Both the position numbers and the translations under genes were made by a program. A stretch of DNA of 64,000 bases. Origin: Apium graveolens. Taxonomy: Eukaryota; Streptophyta; Magnoliopsida; Apiales; Apiaceae. The notes below the pieces were generated by a model. The model was not told the origin of the DNA and ran no database searches. It was given only the letters and a program-made list of their open reading frames with translations. Location of the stretch: the NCBI RefSeq assembly GCF_009905375.1, contig NC_133653.1, positions 65,569,414 to 65,633,413 on the forward strand, read 5' to 3'. Positions 33,201-43,249 of the stretch are shown piece by piece. How positions within the stretch are numbered: position 1 is the first letter of the stretch; every line of letters begins with the position of its first letter.

Positions 33201-34209
33201 TAGAGCCGGCCAAACGGTCGGGCCGGCCAAACGGTCGGACCGACCGTGCCGGGCCGAATTTCCGGCGGTCCGGTTCAACAGCCAGTGAACTCGTGAACGG
33301 CCCGTAAAGCTGCACGAGTTGTGCCGTGCCGTGCCGATTTGACAATATATTAAACCGTGAACGGCCTGCGAATTGGGCGATTTTAACGGTTCCGGCGAGT
33401 CTGGCGGTTCAGAGCGGTCGAACGAATAAAACAAATAAACGAATAAACGAATAACCGTGAATAACCGCGGGCTTCCTTAATTTCACACAAAAGTGAACGG
33501 ATTGATCCAATCCTCCCACCTTTTGTTTTCTTTTTTTTTTGTTTTTTGTTTTCTTTTTTTACTTTGTACAAACAGACATTGCAAATAATTAAACATAATT
33601 TGTTCAAACCTACCTTTTACTCGTATTTTCATTTAATAAAATAATCAAAACAAATTTGTTTTTTTAAAAACAAAGTTAGTTTTTCAAATTAGTTACAGCT
33701 TTGAATTTTATTTTCTCAACACAAAAAAAAACATAATTGGATTTTACGGCTTTATTTCTCTTCATTCATCTCAAAGGACACCACCACCAAAAAAACATAA
33801 TCATCTAACGGAGAAAACTTCCAAATACTACTGCTATGTGTTTTAGTGCGTGTTCAAGGAGGAGGAATAAAGATTTGGATACATACACAAGTAACAGATA
33901 GATAGAAGTGTGTGTATTATCCAGTGGTATAATAATCACTAGTTACGGCGATTAGGCGGGCTGAATAACCGCGAATTGGCGGGCCGAATAACCGTTTTAT
34001 AAATAATTATTCAGATGCGGTTTTGGCGAGCGGTTCTGGGCCGGTTCCGGGCCGGTTCCGATTTCACATTTTACAATTCGTGTTCGGCTCGTGTGGATAC
34101 CCGGTTAGTGCCGAATATTCAACCGGCATGTGACGAGGCGAGTCAGGCGAATTTTCAGCGATCCGAGTTATGTTCATGCCGAGCCAAACCGCTCGTTTGA
34201 CCGGCTCTA
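33201..34209. mobile_element. Non-autonomous hAT-like element, 1.0 kb
   Basis: The terminal inverted repeats TAGAGCCGGCCAAACG (left) and TAGAGCCGGTCAAACG (right, inverted) are flanked by a perfect 8-bp target duplication CATGTAAG (33193-33200 and 34210-34217), which indicates the hAT superfamily. There is no transposase ORF. The ends are GC-rich, with a 17-base unit duplicated at the left end; the centre is AT-rich. Confidence 0.9.
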
Positions 34210-34547
34210 CATGTAAGTGAGGTTCACATATCTGACCAGTTATCACTAATCAGCTGGCACTACAAGAGAAGGTACACAAACTTCCATTTCAAGAACCAAT
34301 GTTTTAATTTCACAGAGACCTTTTACTGCACCTGCAAAAACATCTGTTTTTAACATTTTATACATTAGTCCCAACCCGTTGCTTGTTAACATTTTTCTTG
34401 TAGTACGTTAAAACAACTAAGAATATAGGGGTTGCAGCCCCACAGAGAAAGAGCAATATCTGACACGATCAGTACCTGTAACTTGATGACAATCTAAAGT
34501 CAAAAAGTCGTGACAACAAAGGAAACACCGCACTATCATTTAATTTT

Positions 34548-35182
34548 GAGTTAATTGCACTTTACAATCCCAACCTTTCATTAAATAACAAAACTATATA
34601 TTTACTTTCAAAAATACAGTTTGCAACCCCTAACTTTAGACATCAAATATAATATAATATAATATGCATCCCTTTAATCATTTTGTTAAAAATATTTATA
34701 TTGTGGAGGGTAAAATTGAAATTCAACAAAATATTTAAATAATAATTTTAATTTTTTTTAAATTAAACTAAAATTTAGAATTTCAAATTATAAAAATTAT
34801 ATTAATGTCAATTATTTTATTACTCGGTATAATTTTTAAAATTTTAAAAGTTAGATATATTTAGAAACTTTATGATTATATATATAAACATATATCTTGC
34901 TTAATAAATATATTTTAAGTATTTAACATTATGATTAATTTAGAGTATTACTGATAGAAAATAACTATAATTTTTTCATGTAAAAAATGCATTAAAACAA
35001 ATATTTTAACTAATTTGAAATTTTAATTATTAATATTAACATCTTAATTTCAATTTTATAAGCGCAAGGGATGCATGTTGTATTTGATATTGAAAGTTAA
35101 GGATTGCAAACTGTATTTTACAAAGTAAGTATACTGTTTTGATTTTAAATGAAAGGTGGGGGTTACAAAATGCAATTAACTC
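34548..35182. mobile_element. MITE-like element with 35-bp inverted ends
   Basis: GAGTTAATTGCACTTTACAA... at 34548 matches the inverted sequence ending at 35182 (GAGTTAATTGCATTTTGTAA...) over about 35 bases with few mismatches. The 635-bp interior is AT-rich and non-coding. A short TTT flank on both sides may be the target duplication. The superfamily is not assigned. Confidence 0.75.
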
Positions 35183-35257
35183 TTTAGTTTTATAACAATA
35201 AAAATGGGGAAGCATATGGCTACTATAACAATACCAATACTACGAATCTAAAGGTAA

Positions 35258-35512
35258 GTTCTTATAATTTTACTGCATTCTAGAACACACCGATAAAAGA
35301 TTCAAAGAGAGGTTAAAATATAGAATAAAGCTTAAATAATACAAATCATCTGTTGTCTGCAAAATAATACCAATCCGGAAAATTTGTAAGGCAGGAAATT
35401 CAAGATTCAAACATAGGTTACAATTTTATTGAGTTTCAGACTAGGCGAATAGAAGATTATAGCCATATGCAACTATAGAAGTTTGCATAATACAGATCGA
35501 CTCTTACACTGA
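35258..35512. repeat. Segmental duplication, copy A, 3' flank of the bHLH gene
   Basis: It aligns with 35710-35975 over about 255 bases at moderate identity. Shared blocks include 'AAAGATTCAAAGAGA', 'AATATAGA.TAAAGCTTAA' and 'AGCCATATGCAACTATAGAA'. Both copies are non-coding and lie downstream of the bHLH stop codon. Confidence 0.85.
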
Positions 35513-35709
35513 GGATATGAGGAACTATGTAAGAAGTTATACGACAGTTACATATACATGAGGATGCAAGCAACTGATAGAAAACAACAAATCACGCATT
35601 TGAGCACCAGTGACAAGCGAGCAATTGAGACAAGTTACAGCACCACAGCTAGATAGCAGTACATGTCACCGATCAGTGACATTTAATTGATGACAATCTT
35701 ATATCAAAA

Positions 35710-35975
35710 AGTTCCTGATAATTTTACTGCATCCTAGAATATGCCAATAAAAGATTCAAAGAGATATTAAAATATAGATTAAAGCTTAATATTACCAATC
35801 AACTGCAGTGTATAATGTTACCAACTCAAAAATTCCAAATGCAGATTTAAATTCAAATATAGGTTACAAGTTTATTGAGTTCCAGACAAGGCCAATAGAA
35901 GACTCGAAGAAAAATTGAAACATAGCCATATGCAACTATAGAAGTTTGCATAATACAGATAGACTCTTACTCTGA
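35710..35975. repeat. Segmental duplication, copy B
   Basis: Partner of 35258-35512. It lies nearer the bHLH gene and could be part of its 3' untranslated region or terminator region. Confidence 0.85.
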
Positions 35976-36154
35976 GTTGCAGATGACAACATAGGAGCAT
36001 CATTGTTTCATTGGCAATATAGCAATAAGCAGAACAACTTGCAACATACACCTTGACCATCTATACCCATTCACAGGGAGAAAGACCAATGGATCTTTTT
36101 TTTGTCAGGGACCAATGGATCTTTTAAAACTATATTATTCAGTAAAGTAGAGTC

Positions 36155-36883
36155 TTAATTAGGTTTTATGTTTCCAGCACCAAGTGTCTCAACTTCTACT
36201 TTAAGGGACTTGAGATACCTCACAGCTTCATCAAGGACAGCGACTGTATTCATTTGGTTTCCCCCAGGCACAATCCTTTTTAATGCCTTAACTGTCTTCT
36301 TCATTTTCTGCCTCTTTCTGCCGCAGCAGTTACTGTCATTTCCGTATGGCTCATGTGAAAAAGTAGGTGACCTGCTCTTCCTGGTTCTTGAACCATGCGA
36401 AGAACAAGAATCAAAAGAATCACTTGAATCATTTCCAGAAGTCCGTGCAGTGCTGACTACCTCATCATCAGATTCTTCCTCCTCTTCCTCGTCATAGTTC
36501 AACAATGCATCAATATCATCAGAATTTTCTTTCAATGGAGAAGCTTCTCTTCCATCAACATTTTTATGCACTTTAGCACTATCTTCTTTAAAGGAAGGGA
36601 AACAGAAATCTAGGCCAGGATAACACACTTTGCTGTGAATTGTCGGGTGGAACATGATCTGGCTTCGGTTATCAGTCTGGTCACATATAATGAAATTTCT
36701 TGGGCATGCTTCAGAAGGTTGAAACTTGACACCGTGGAAAGGCATCAAGTGATTTTGACTTGGTGGGGAATATGTTCCACCAAAGAAGGGTGCGACAGGA
36801 GCCCTACACATGAAACCACGACCCAACTGGTCTGTGTGGTAGACTTTTGGCTTTTGAGGGGTACACGGCTGTTCCCTATGCAT
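36155..36883 (-). CDS. SAC51-like bHLH transcription factor
   Basis: The protein has 242 residues in one exon. The N-terminal two thirds are poorly ordered; an acidic tract (about 125-140, NYDEEEEEESDDE) is followed by a Ser-rich basic region. The C-terminal helix-loop-helix (about 190-235) reads RQKMKKTVKALKRIVPGG, then MNTVAVLDEAVRYLKSLKVEV. The basic part lacks the usual His-Glu-Arg DNA contacts, as in the SAC51/bHLH143-145 group. In Arabidopsis these genes act in xylem development downstream of thermospermine, which raises their translation by relieving a conserved uORF. That uORF is present here upstream, which settles the subgroup. The start is the first ATG after the leader uORFs. The nuclear location is inferred from the family. 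Confidence 0.92.
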   Translation of the reverse strand: MHREQPCTPQKPKVYHTDQLGRGFMCRAPVAPFFGGTYSPPSQNHLMPFHGVKFQPSEACPRNFIICDQTDNRSQIMFHPTIHSKVCYPGLDFCFPSFKEDSAKVHKNVDGREASPLKENSDDIDALLNYDEEEEEESDDEVVSTARTSGNDSSDSFDSCSSHGSRTRKSRSPTFSHEPYGNDSNCCGRKRQKMKKTVKALKRIVPGGNQMNTVAVLDEAVRYLKSLKVEVETLGAGNIKPN

Positions 36884-36985
36884 TACTACTTCAACTGATT
36901 CGCGTTTTACTAAAATACAATTTTGTGCCTTCTAAAGAAAAATATCAGAATTTAACTGGATGGAAGTTCCTAAGACTACAAGAGA

Positions 36986-37012
36986 TTACAATAGCACACT
37001 CAAGATTTTCAT
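36986..37012 (-). promoter_or_regulatory. Short second uORF in the bHLH leader
   Basis: An ATG at 37012 opens eight codons (MKILSVLL) and ends at TAA (36988-36986), between the conserved uORF stop and the main ATG. It may add to translational control. Confidence 0.6.
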
Positions 37013-37122
37013 TATAGTACAGGTGATCTGTCCAACCCAACCTAGATGCTTAACCAATCAACAACCCACAACTTATAGTGCCTTGTACGCGAACTGATGA
37101 GAAAGAAAGGAATAACACTATC

Positions 37123-39955
37123 CTACGTCACAGGTTTTAGCAATTGACGGAAATATTCAGCCTGTAAATTATAAGGGAACAAAATCATTAGCAGTGGTAC
37201 ATAAAATGTATATGATCTACCAACTCTATGACTGGAGAAAAAAAATCATGACCAGATAATCAACCAACTTTATGGGAACACACATGCACGGACACGGATA
37301 TAATAATTAAGACAGGCAGCAATCAAGCCACATCACCAATTTTAAGTTTACCATGACTAGGTCCCCATAGAAGACAACCTTGGTGTACTGATAATCTTCA
37401 ATTTAAAAGTTATCTTTCACTGTTACAACCGACAAGTCTCCAGAATCCACTATTAAATTACAAAGTGTGCAATTTCACTAGTTATATTTTAAACTGATCA
37501 ATCATCTTTCGCATTGATTGCATAAATAATACGAATTAGAAATACCACAAGAATGAAATCTTGTTACAAATGAACAGAGTCCTAAACTTAAACATTGTGC
37601 CAAAATCATAAATTAAAATAAAAATTGGATGAAAGATTTCCAGCAGTTATTGTTGTAATATCAAAGCAACATAAGTTTGGAACACTATTAAAAGAGACAT
37701 CTCGGCTCTTCAAAAAAGACTCTATAAACAACACATACAGCAATTAGAATAGTCAATAGAGACACCATTTAAAATAACATACAAACTCTATCAGGGCATT
37801 GGTTTTTTATCCACAACTTGTTAAAGAAAAAACATTCAATAGTTATTCATCAAACTCAATAGTCACTACTCCATCCTCCACTACCTTTATTGAACAAAAA
37901 ATATAAAAAAAAAGAAAAAAAAATATTATTTTTTTATTGTTAAACTAACAGAATATATTCTTTTTTCTTTATTGCTAAATTAGAAGAATTGATTCTTGCA
38001 TTATTTTATATGTACCTAAAAGTAAAACTTAATCATTTGTGCCATATCACAACTAAAAAAAAATTAGATTTACAAAGCTATTAATGTAATAGCAAAGCAC
38101 CAAACATTTTAAAGCGCTATCAAAAGAGACAACCGAGTAGCTCTCTACTCATCACGTGAAGATCCACCAAAAATTAAAAAAAACATATAGCATCAAAAGA
38201 TACTTGATAGAGAAATCTTTATTTGAATTCCTTGCTAAAAATGATCAACACAAAGCAGATTTAGTAGCTATATCAAACAAAGACCGCGAGAAGAGATTCT
38301 TGTATTTATAAATTTAGGACCCAAATCTTGATTATTTGTGCTACATCACTACTAACAAAAAAATACTTCCAAAAGCTACTACTGTGATAGCAAGGCAGTA
38401 CATGTTTGGAGCCCTATCAAAAGAGACAAGCTAGTAGCTCTAAGCTCTCCACATGAGGCTCCATAAACAAACATATTGTAATAGAGATAATAGTCAATAT
38501 AAAATACACTAAGAATTATAATAAATTGATCATTAGACAAAACCAAAAATCACAAGAATGTATTTTTGTATTTGTATATGGATACCTAAAAACTTGATCA
38601 TTTGTGCCATATTACAACTAAAAGAAAGATTAGACGAAATATTTTCATTAGTTATTAGTGTGATATCAAACAATATTTAGATAAATCATAAATAGTCGGT
38701 AAGAACTTATTTCAGAATTAAATACTTCCCAGACTCTTTAAAATAATTGTACTTTCATTAGTCATATACTAATACTATCCAATTTGAGGTCACTACTCAA
38801 TTCCTCTATTTGGCGGGTGATGGACTTGGATCATTATACCATACCATAACTAACACAATATGGCATAAGAATTTACACCATATTATATTGCAATAGCAAG
38901 TCAATATCAACTACAATGAGCAGGTAGCTCCTTGCTAATCAAGCAAAGCTTGACAATAAAAATATAAGAAGGCTGTAAAATAGTACATATTTAATGGGCT
39001 TTTGATCCCTCTCTGGAAGTTGCATAAAATACAACTAAATCAGCAAAAGCAATATCATCAGATCCAGTTAACCAGCCCTCAGTCCTCAAAAGATATTATT
39101 TATATAAATTTATAAATAAGACACCCAATTTGGATTTTTATCGTGACCATTTAACAAGTCATACCAGCAATAGTAGATACCATCTACCAACGACATAAGG
39201 AACGAACTTAAAAAATTTATCATTCTTCTTTATAGTATTAAAAAATTATCATTTTACTTTATAGTATCAAACCAGCATTAACCTGGACGTTGTCAAAAGA
39301 GAAAAGTGTTAAGAAAAAAAAGATAGAAAATTACAAATGACTAGAAACTTAACAATCTGAACTAAAATTTCCATAATTCCTGTTTATTTCTTCTTAAACT
39401 ATCAAAGAGGAAATGTAATTCAAAGGGTATAATAACATAATAATAATCAACCAGCAGAGCACTCTATAATATAAAAAATAAAAAAAAAACTGATTTGGAT
39501 TTTATAGTGATTACTTGAAGAGTCATACCAGTAACAATATGTGCCCAAAAATTAAATATATTGTGAGATATCGAGGGGACAACCAGGGGGGGTGTAGTAA
39601 CTTTTAGCCAAATTAGAAAAATACTTTAGTTATACTTCAACAGCATTTGCAAACTTTACATGCTTTTTGGAGTACTCAGAACCTTTCCACATTTCACAAA
39701 AATGGAATACAATTTCAAGAGCATCATAGAATTAATAAAGATGTAGACATTTTTGATAATATGGCATTAACATGAAAACAACTAATGATGTAGTAGAAGA
39801 ATTGGGAATCTTGTAATACAAATTATAAAGAACACAAACAAGGTTACCTGACAAATTTGCATGCGTTGATAGTAAGCAACAACCGCAACACTCATTTTAA
39901 TTTTCCCAACTTCTTTCACTGATTTGTATCTCCTCAAGGTGATCCCAATGTACAT
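37123..39955 (-). promoter_or_regulatory. Conserved-peptide uORF of the SAC51 type, split by an intron
   Basis: Exon part 1 runs from ATG at 39955 to 39848 (ends CAG, then GTAACC) and part 2 from 37161 (after TTACAG) to TAG at 37123. Joined, it encodes 48 residues ending in QAEYFRQLLKPVT, the invariant tail of the SAC51-family CPuORF, and the middle (VVAYYQRMQICQ) also fits. The peptide stalls ribosomes or limits reinitiation at the main ORF unless thermospermine is present. The frame stays open 5' of the ATG to the acceptor at 40000, so a longer form starting in the previous exon is possible. The stop is 240 bases before the bHLH start. Confidence 0.9.
37162..39847 (-). other. Leader intron of the bHLH gene, 2.7 kb, with degenerate repeats
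   Basis: The intron has a GT-AG boundary pair that restores the uORF frame. It is AT-rich and without ORFs. Five diverged copies of a block beginning 'TTGTGCCATATCACAACTAA' start near 37597, 38037, 38337, 38604 and 38843, several followed by 'TATCAAAAGAGACA' and 'GTAGCTC'. Confidence 0.75.
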
Positions 39956-40000
39956 TATCGATCCCCAACCAAAATTTATAATTTGTCTTAAATCGTCAGC
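39848..40000 (-). other. Leader exon of the bHLH gene carrying the uORF start
   Basis: The exon is bounded by TTTTGTAG at 40001 and the CAG/GTAACC donor at 39848/39847. It is open in the uORF frame throughout. Confidence 0.75.
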
Positions 40001-40489
40001 CTACAAAAGAAATACAACCTACAGTTAAAAACATACACAGACACTATCACTAGAATTTTGTGACATCAAAAAAATACGGTACAATCAGAAAGATGATGAA
40101 AGAGATATTTCTCACCGAAATAATCAATTACAGTATAACACGAAAGAACACCACCAAGCGAACACAAGATATCCAAGGCATGTTGATTTCTCCACCAGTG
40201 CAAATAATCAGTTATATAAACCCGGTCCAACTACTGAAATACCCACAAAAAAATTCATTAACAAATGTAACAAGTACATCCACATTATACATTTACACGT
40301 AAAACAAAATTTCACAACCACCCATGAAAATCTTAACACAAAAATGAAGCAAGAATTCAAATCAACAAATTGTAAACAAAAAGTTTCCCACTTCACTAAC
40401 AACTACACATCTATAAACTATATAAACAATAATTAACACTAAAGTAAAGATTTAGATAAGCAAGATAACCAACAAAAACATATTAAAAT

Positions 40490-40962
40490 GTAAAAAATTA
40501 TAAAGACACGAGCAAAATACTAAAAAATTATATAGAAAAGCAGTTAAATAAGAACATCAAAGCAAAAATGTATATAAAATGTTACCAAAACGAAGAGTTA
40601 GTGAGCAAGATCAAAAATTTAAGCTCCAAGACTGAAACTTTAGTGATAATATTAAAAAAGCATGAGCAAAAATCTAAAGAATCATAAAAAGATTAGTTAA
40701 ACAAGACAAATCAACGCAAAATGTTGATACAATGTTACCAAAATCAAGGATTTGTAAGCAAGATCAAAACTTTAAGCTCCAAGATTGAAACTTTAGTGGA
40801 AATATTAGAAGGGCATAGCAAAGATTAAAAAAAATCATAAACAAATTAGTAAAACAAGACAATTCAAGGGAAAAGAATGCGGATCAAATGTTACCAAAAT
40901 AAAGGGTTGTGAACAAGATCAAAACTTAAAGCTTCAAGATTGAAAGTTGAGTGAAAATATAG
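40490..40962 (-). repeat. Triplicated leader segment with splice-donor-like ends
   Basis: Three tandem units of about 150-160 bases (roughly 40490-40657, 40658-40810 and 40811-40962) share an 80-base core at about 80% identity. Each contains TTTTGGTAACA on the minus strand, giving a potential exon end at 40586, 40739 and 40895. The core lies where the first exon of the bHLH transcript is expected. No ATG is seen in the cores of the two distal units. Confidence 0.8.
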
Positions 40963-41162
40963 GTAGATCTTGAAATGAAAGAGAGAATATTGGTGAATGG
41001 TTTGATGAATTTTGGTGGGTGTGCCGAAACAAGATGGAGTCAAACAGGGAGAATGAGAGGCGTTGGATGAGGTACTTTACGGATAATGCGCAAAAAAGTC
41101 TGGCCGTTGGATGGGAGAGCACGCGTGATATGAAAGTGGGCCTCACGGGGTTTGACAAATGC

Positions 41163-41890
41163 GGAGGATCTCCCTTTTAAATCTCTGGGAATTTGGTGCT
41201 AACATTTTTATATATACATCCTTATATACATGTTATAAGAACGAGAAAACATGTTTTTTTTTACTAATTGAACGAGAAAACATGTTATAAGAACGAGAAA
41301 AAGAACCAAAACCGGTAAAAATTGAGCCGAAAAATATAAAACTAAATCGATTTCATGTGTCAGGTTTTAATTATTGATTAAAATTAAATAGAGCTCAAAA
41401 TTTAAATAATCATATGAATATATCATTTATTTAAATTTTATGAATTTTTAAAAGGAATAAAATATCTAAGATTTTATAAGTTGGGTCAAAATTAATTTAT
41501 TTGGTATTAGTCCCAAATTATCTAGAAGGGTGGCTGAATATGATACCTACCATTTTTTCGATTCGTTTTAAGTTTTTCATTATATAAACAAAATCAAAGT
41601 AGACACGAAATAATTTGAGAAATATATCATTTTATTAATATAAATCTTGAGTTTGTTATAATCTAATCAAATAAATGATTAGCTACGATAAATTCAATAG
41701 CACAACGTTGTGGTTATAAGCTTAATAAAATGAGGTCTTTAATAGAGCTCTCGTAAATACAATGTAGTTGTTAAGTAAGATAACGAAGTGAATTTAAATT
41801 CACTATGTTGCTTTTGTAGACTTCAAAAGAATTGGACAGGTGACATATTTATGTCCCCGCAATATAATTCATTTGCTTCTGTAAATCAAT
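41163..41890. other. AT-rich intergenic DNA upstream of the bHLH gene
   Basis: No ORF or paired repeat that I can support. Confidence 0.5.
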
Positions 41891-41899
41891 GAATATAAT

Positions 41900-42449
41900 G
41901 CAAAGTCAGTTAGTGGCAACTAGAGTGAATGTAGGGCATGTCTTCTTTCCTGCGACCACAGGGAATCAAAATTGCCTTGATCAATTTCTTGTAAAATATC
42001 ACTGGCGACAAGAGGGTATTAGGTTTCCCTCTTGTTACTTGCGACCTTAGGGCAATTGATTGCCTTAGACAGAATTCTGTCTTGCGACCACAAGGTGGGA
42101 TAGTAACTTTCGACCTTATTTCTTGTAGTTGCCTTAGAATATATTGCACTCATCTTCTAACTTGCGACCCTAGTGCAAGTCTGACTTGCAACCACTGGGA
42201 TACATTTATTTCTTAGAATATATTTCTTACTGGCGACAAGAAGGGAAACTTCTTCCTTGAGCTTACTTGCGACCACAGGAGAATGAGTTGCCTTGGAAAC
42301 ATTTTCTTGAAAGTCCTGTTAGTCGCTAAGCACGCGCTAATAATTCACGCAGGTATACACGATCGCAAGTAATATAGAATTATTTCTAGTTCGTTCCCAC
42401 AGAGAATGGTTAAATTAACTATGTGATTTATGCACTTATACAAAAATGA
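41900..42449. repeat. Motif-rich repeat, probable gypsy debris interrupted by SIRE copy 2
   Basis: A motif TTGCGACCACAGG and variants occurs about nine times between 41951 and 42280 (for example 41951, 42003, 42040, 42083, 42163, 42186, 42231, 42268), alternating with TTGCCTTAGA. The following 42310-42449 ('TTAGTCGCTAAGCACGCG', 'CGCAAGTAATATAGAA', 'GTTCCCACAGAGA') resembles plant Ty3/gypsy Tat-type repeats. It resumes at 54264 after SIRE copy 2. Confidence 0.55.
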
Positions 42450-43042
42450 TGTTAGGTCACACTTTCACTGTAGAGGGGGTGAATACAGTGTTTATTACAA
42501 TCAAATCAAACTTCAAGAACTTATGTAACAGAAAACAAACTTTATTGAAACAATAAACTCTGTTACAATCTGGAACTGTTATCTCTCAGTGATGAACAAA
42601 ATATCACGAGAGCTGCTAGGGTTATAATAAATAATATTCTCGATAATGATAACACTTATAGTGTAAACCCTATGTCTGTGTTTATATACTACACAGTTAC
42701 AAGATAATCGCTAATTGATATGGAATATAATTCTGCTTCCTAAAATATATCAATCAGATATCTTCTATTCCAAGTATTCCATTTTTCACGGAATTCCTTC
42801 TTCATGCATATCTCTTCTTATGTTTATCTTGATCTTCTTAACTTTAATCAGCTACTGTCCTTATCTGATCGTCCTTCAGCACTTAAGTTCTGATATCTAT
42901 CTCCTGATAACATAAGTACTGATATCCCTTAAGTTCTGTCTTCCAGTACTGATCAGTTAAGTACTGATTTGTCCTGTTCAAATAAGATCTGAAATCTAAA
43001 CATAAAACATATTAGCCATGACATTATCAAATATATCTAACA
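42450..43042 (-). repeat. 3' LTR of SIRE copy 2
   Basis: 593 bp, TGTTAG...CTAACA. Compared with copy 1 it lacks six bases in the U3 motif array, which removes one AAGTACTGA copy. The polypurine tract GTTGGGGGAGAT lies at 43043-43054. Confidence 0.95.
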
Positions 43043-43249
43043 ATCTCCCCCAACTTGTAAATTAGCAAAATATACAAGTTTAACAAATATTTGATGATGT
43101 CAAAAACATTAAGTACAAATGCATGAGAAATAGACAAGATAACTACAACTTATAGTCCTTAAAGCTTTTACCAATTCAACTTCTGATAACAACTTTGGTC
43201 TGTATACACATCAGAATTTAAGTAGTTGTAGATCTTTGACTTGGCTTCA

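Noticed and set aside
35872..36060. 62-codon ORF downstream of the bHLH gene as its uORF
   Set aside because: It lies 3' of the gene on the same strand and overlaps the duplicated flank; the real uORF is at 37123-39955.
40934..41158. 74-codon ORF at the bHLH 5' end
   Set aside because: It overlaps the repeat unit and has no match to the conserved uORF; probably leader or promoter sequence.
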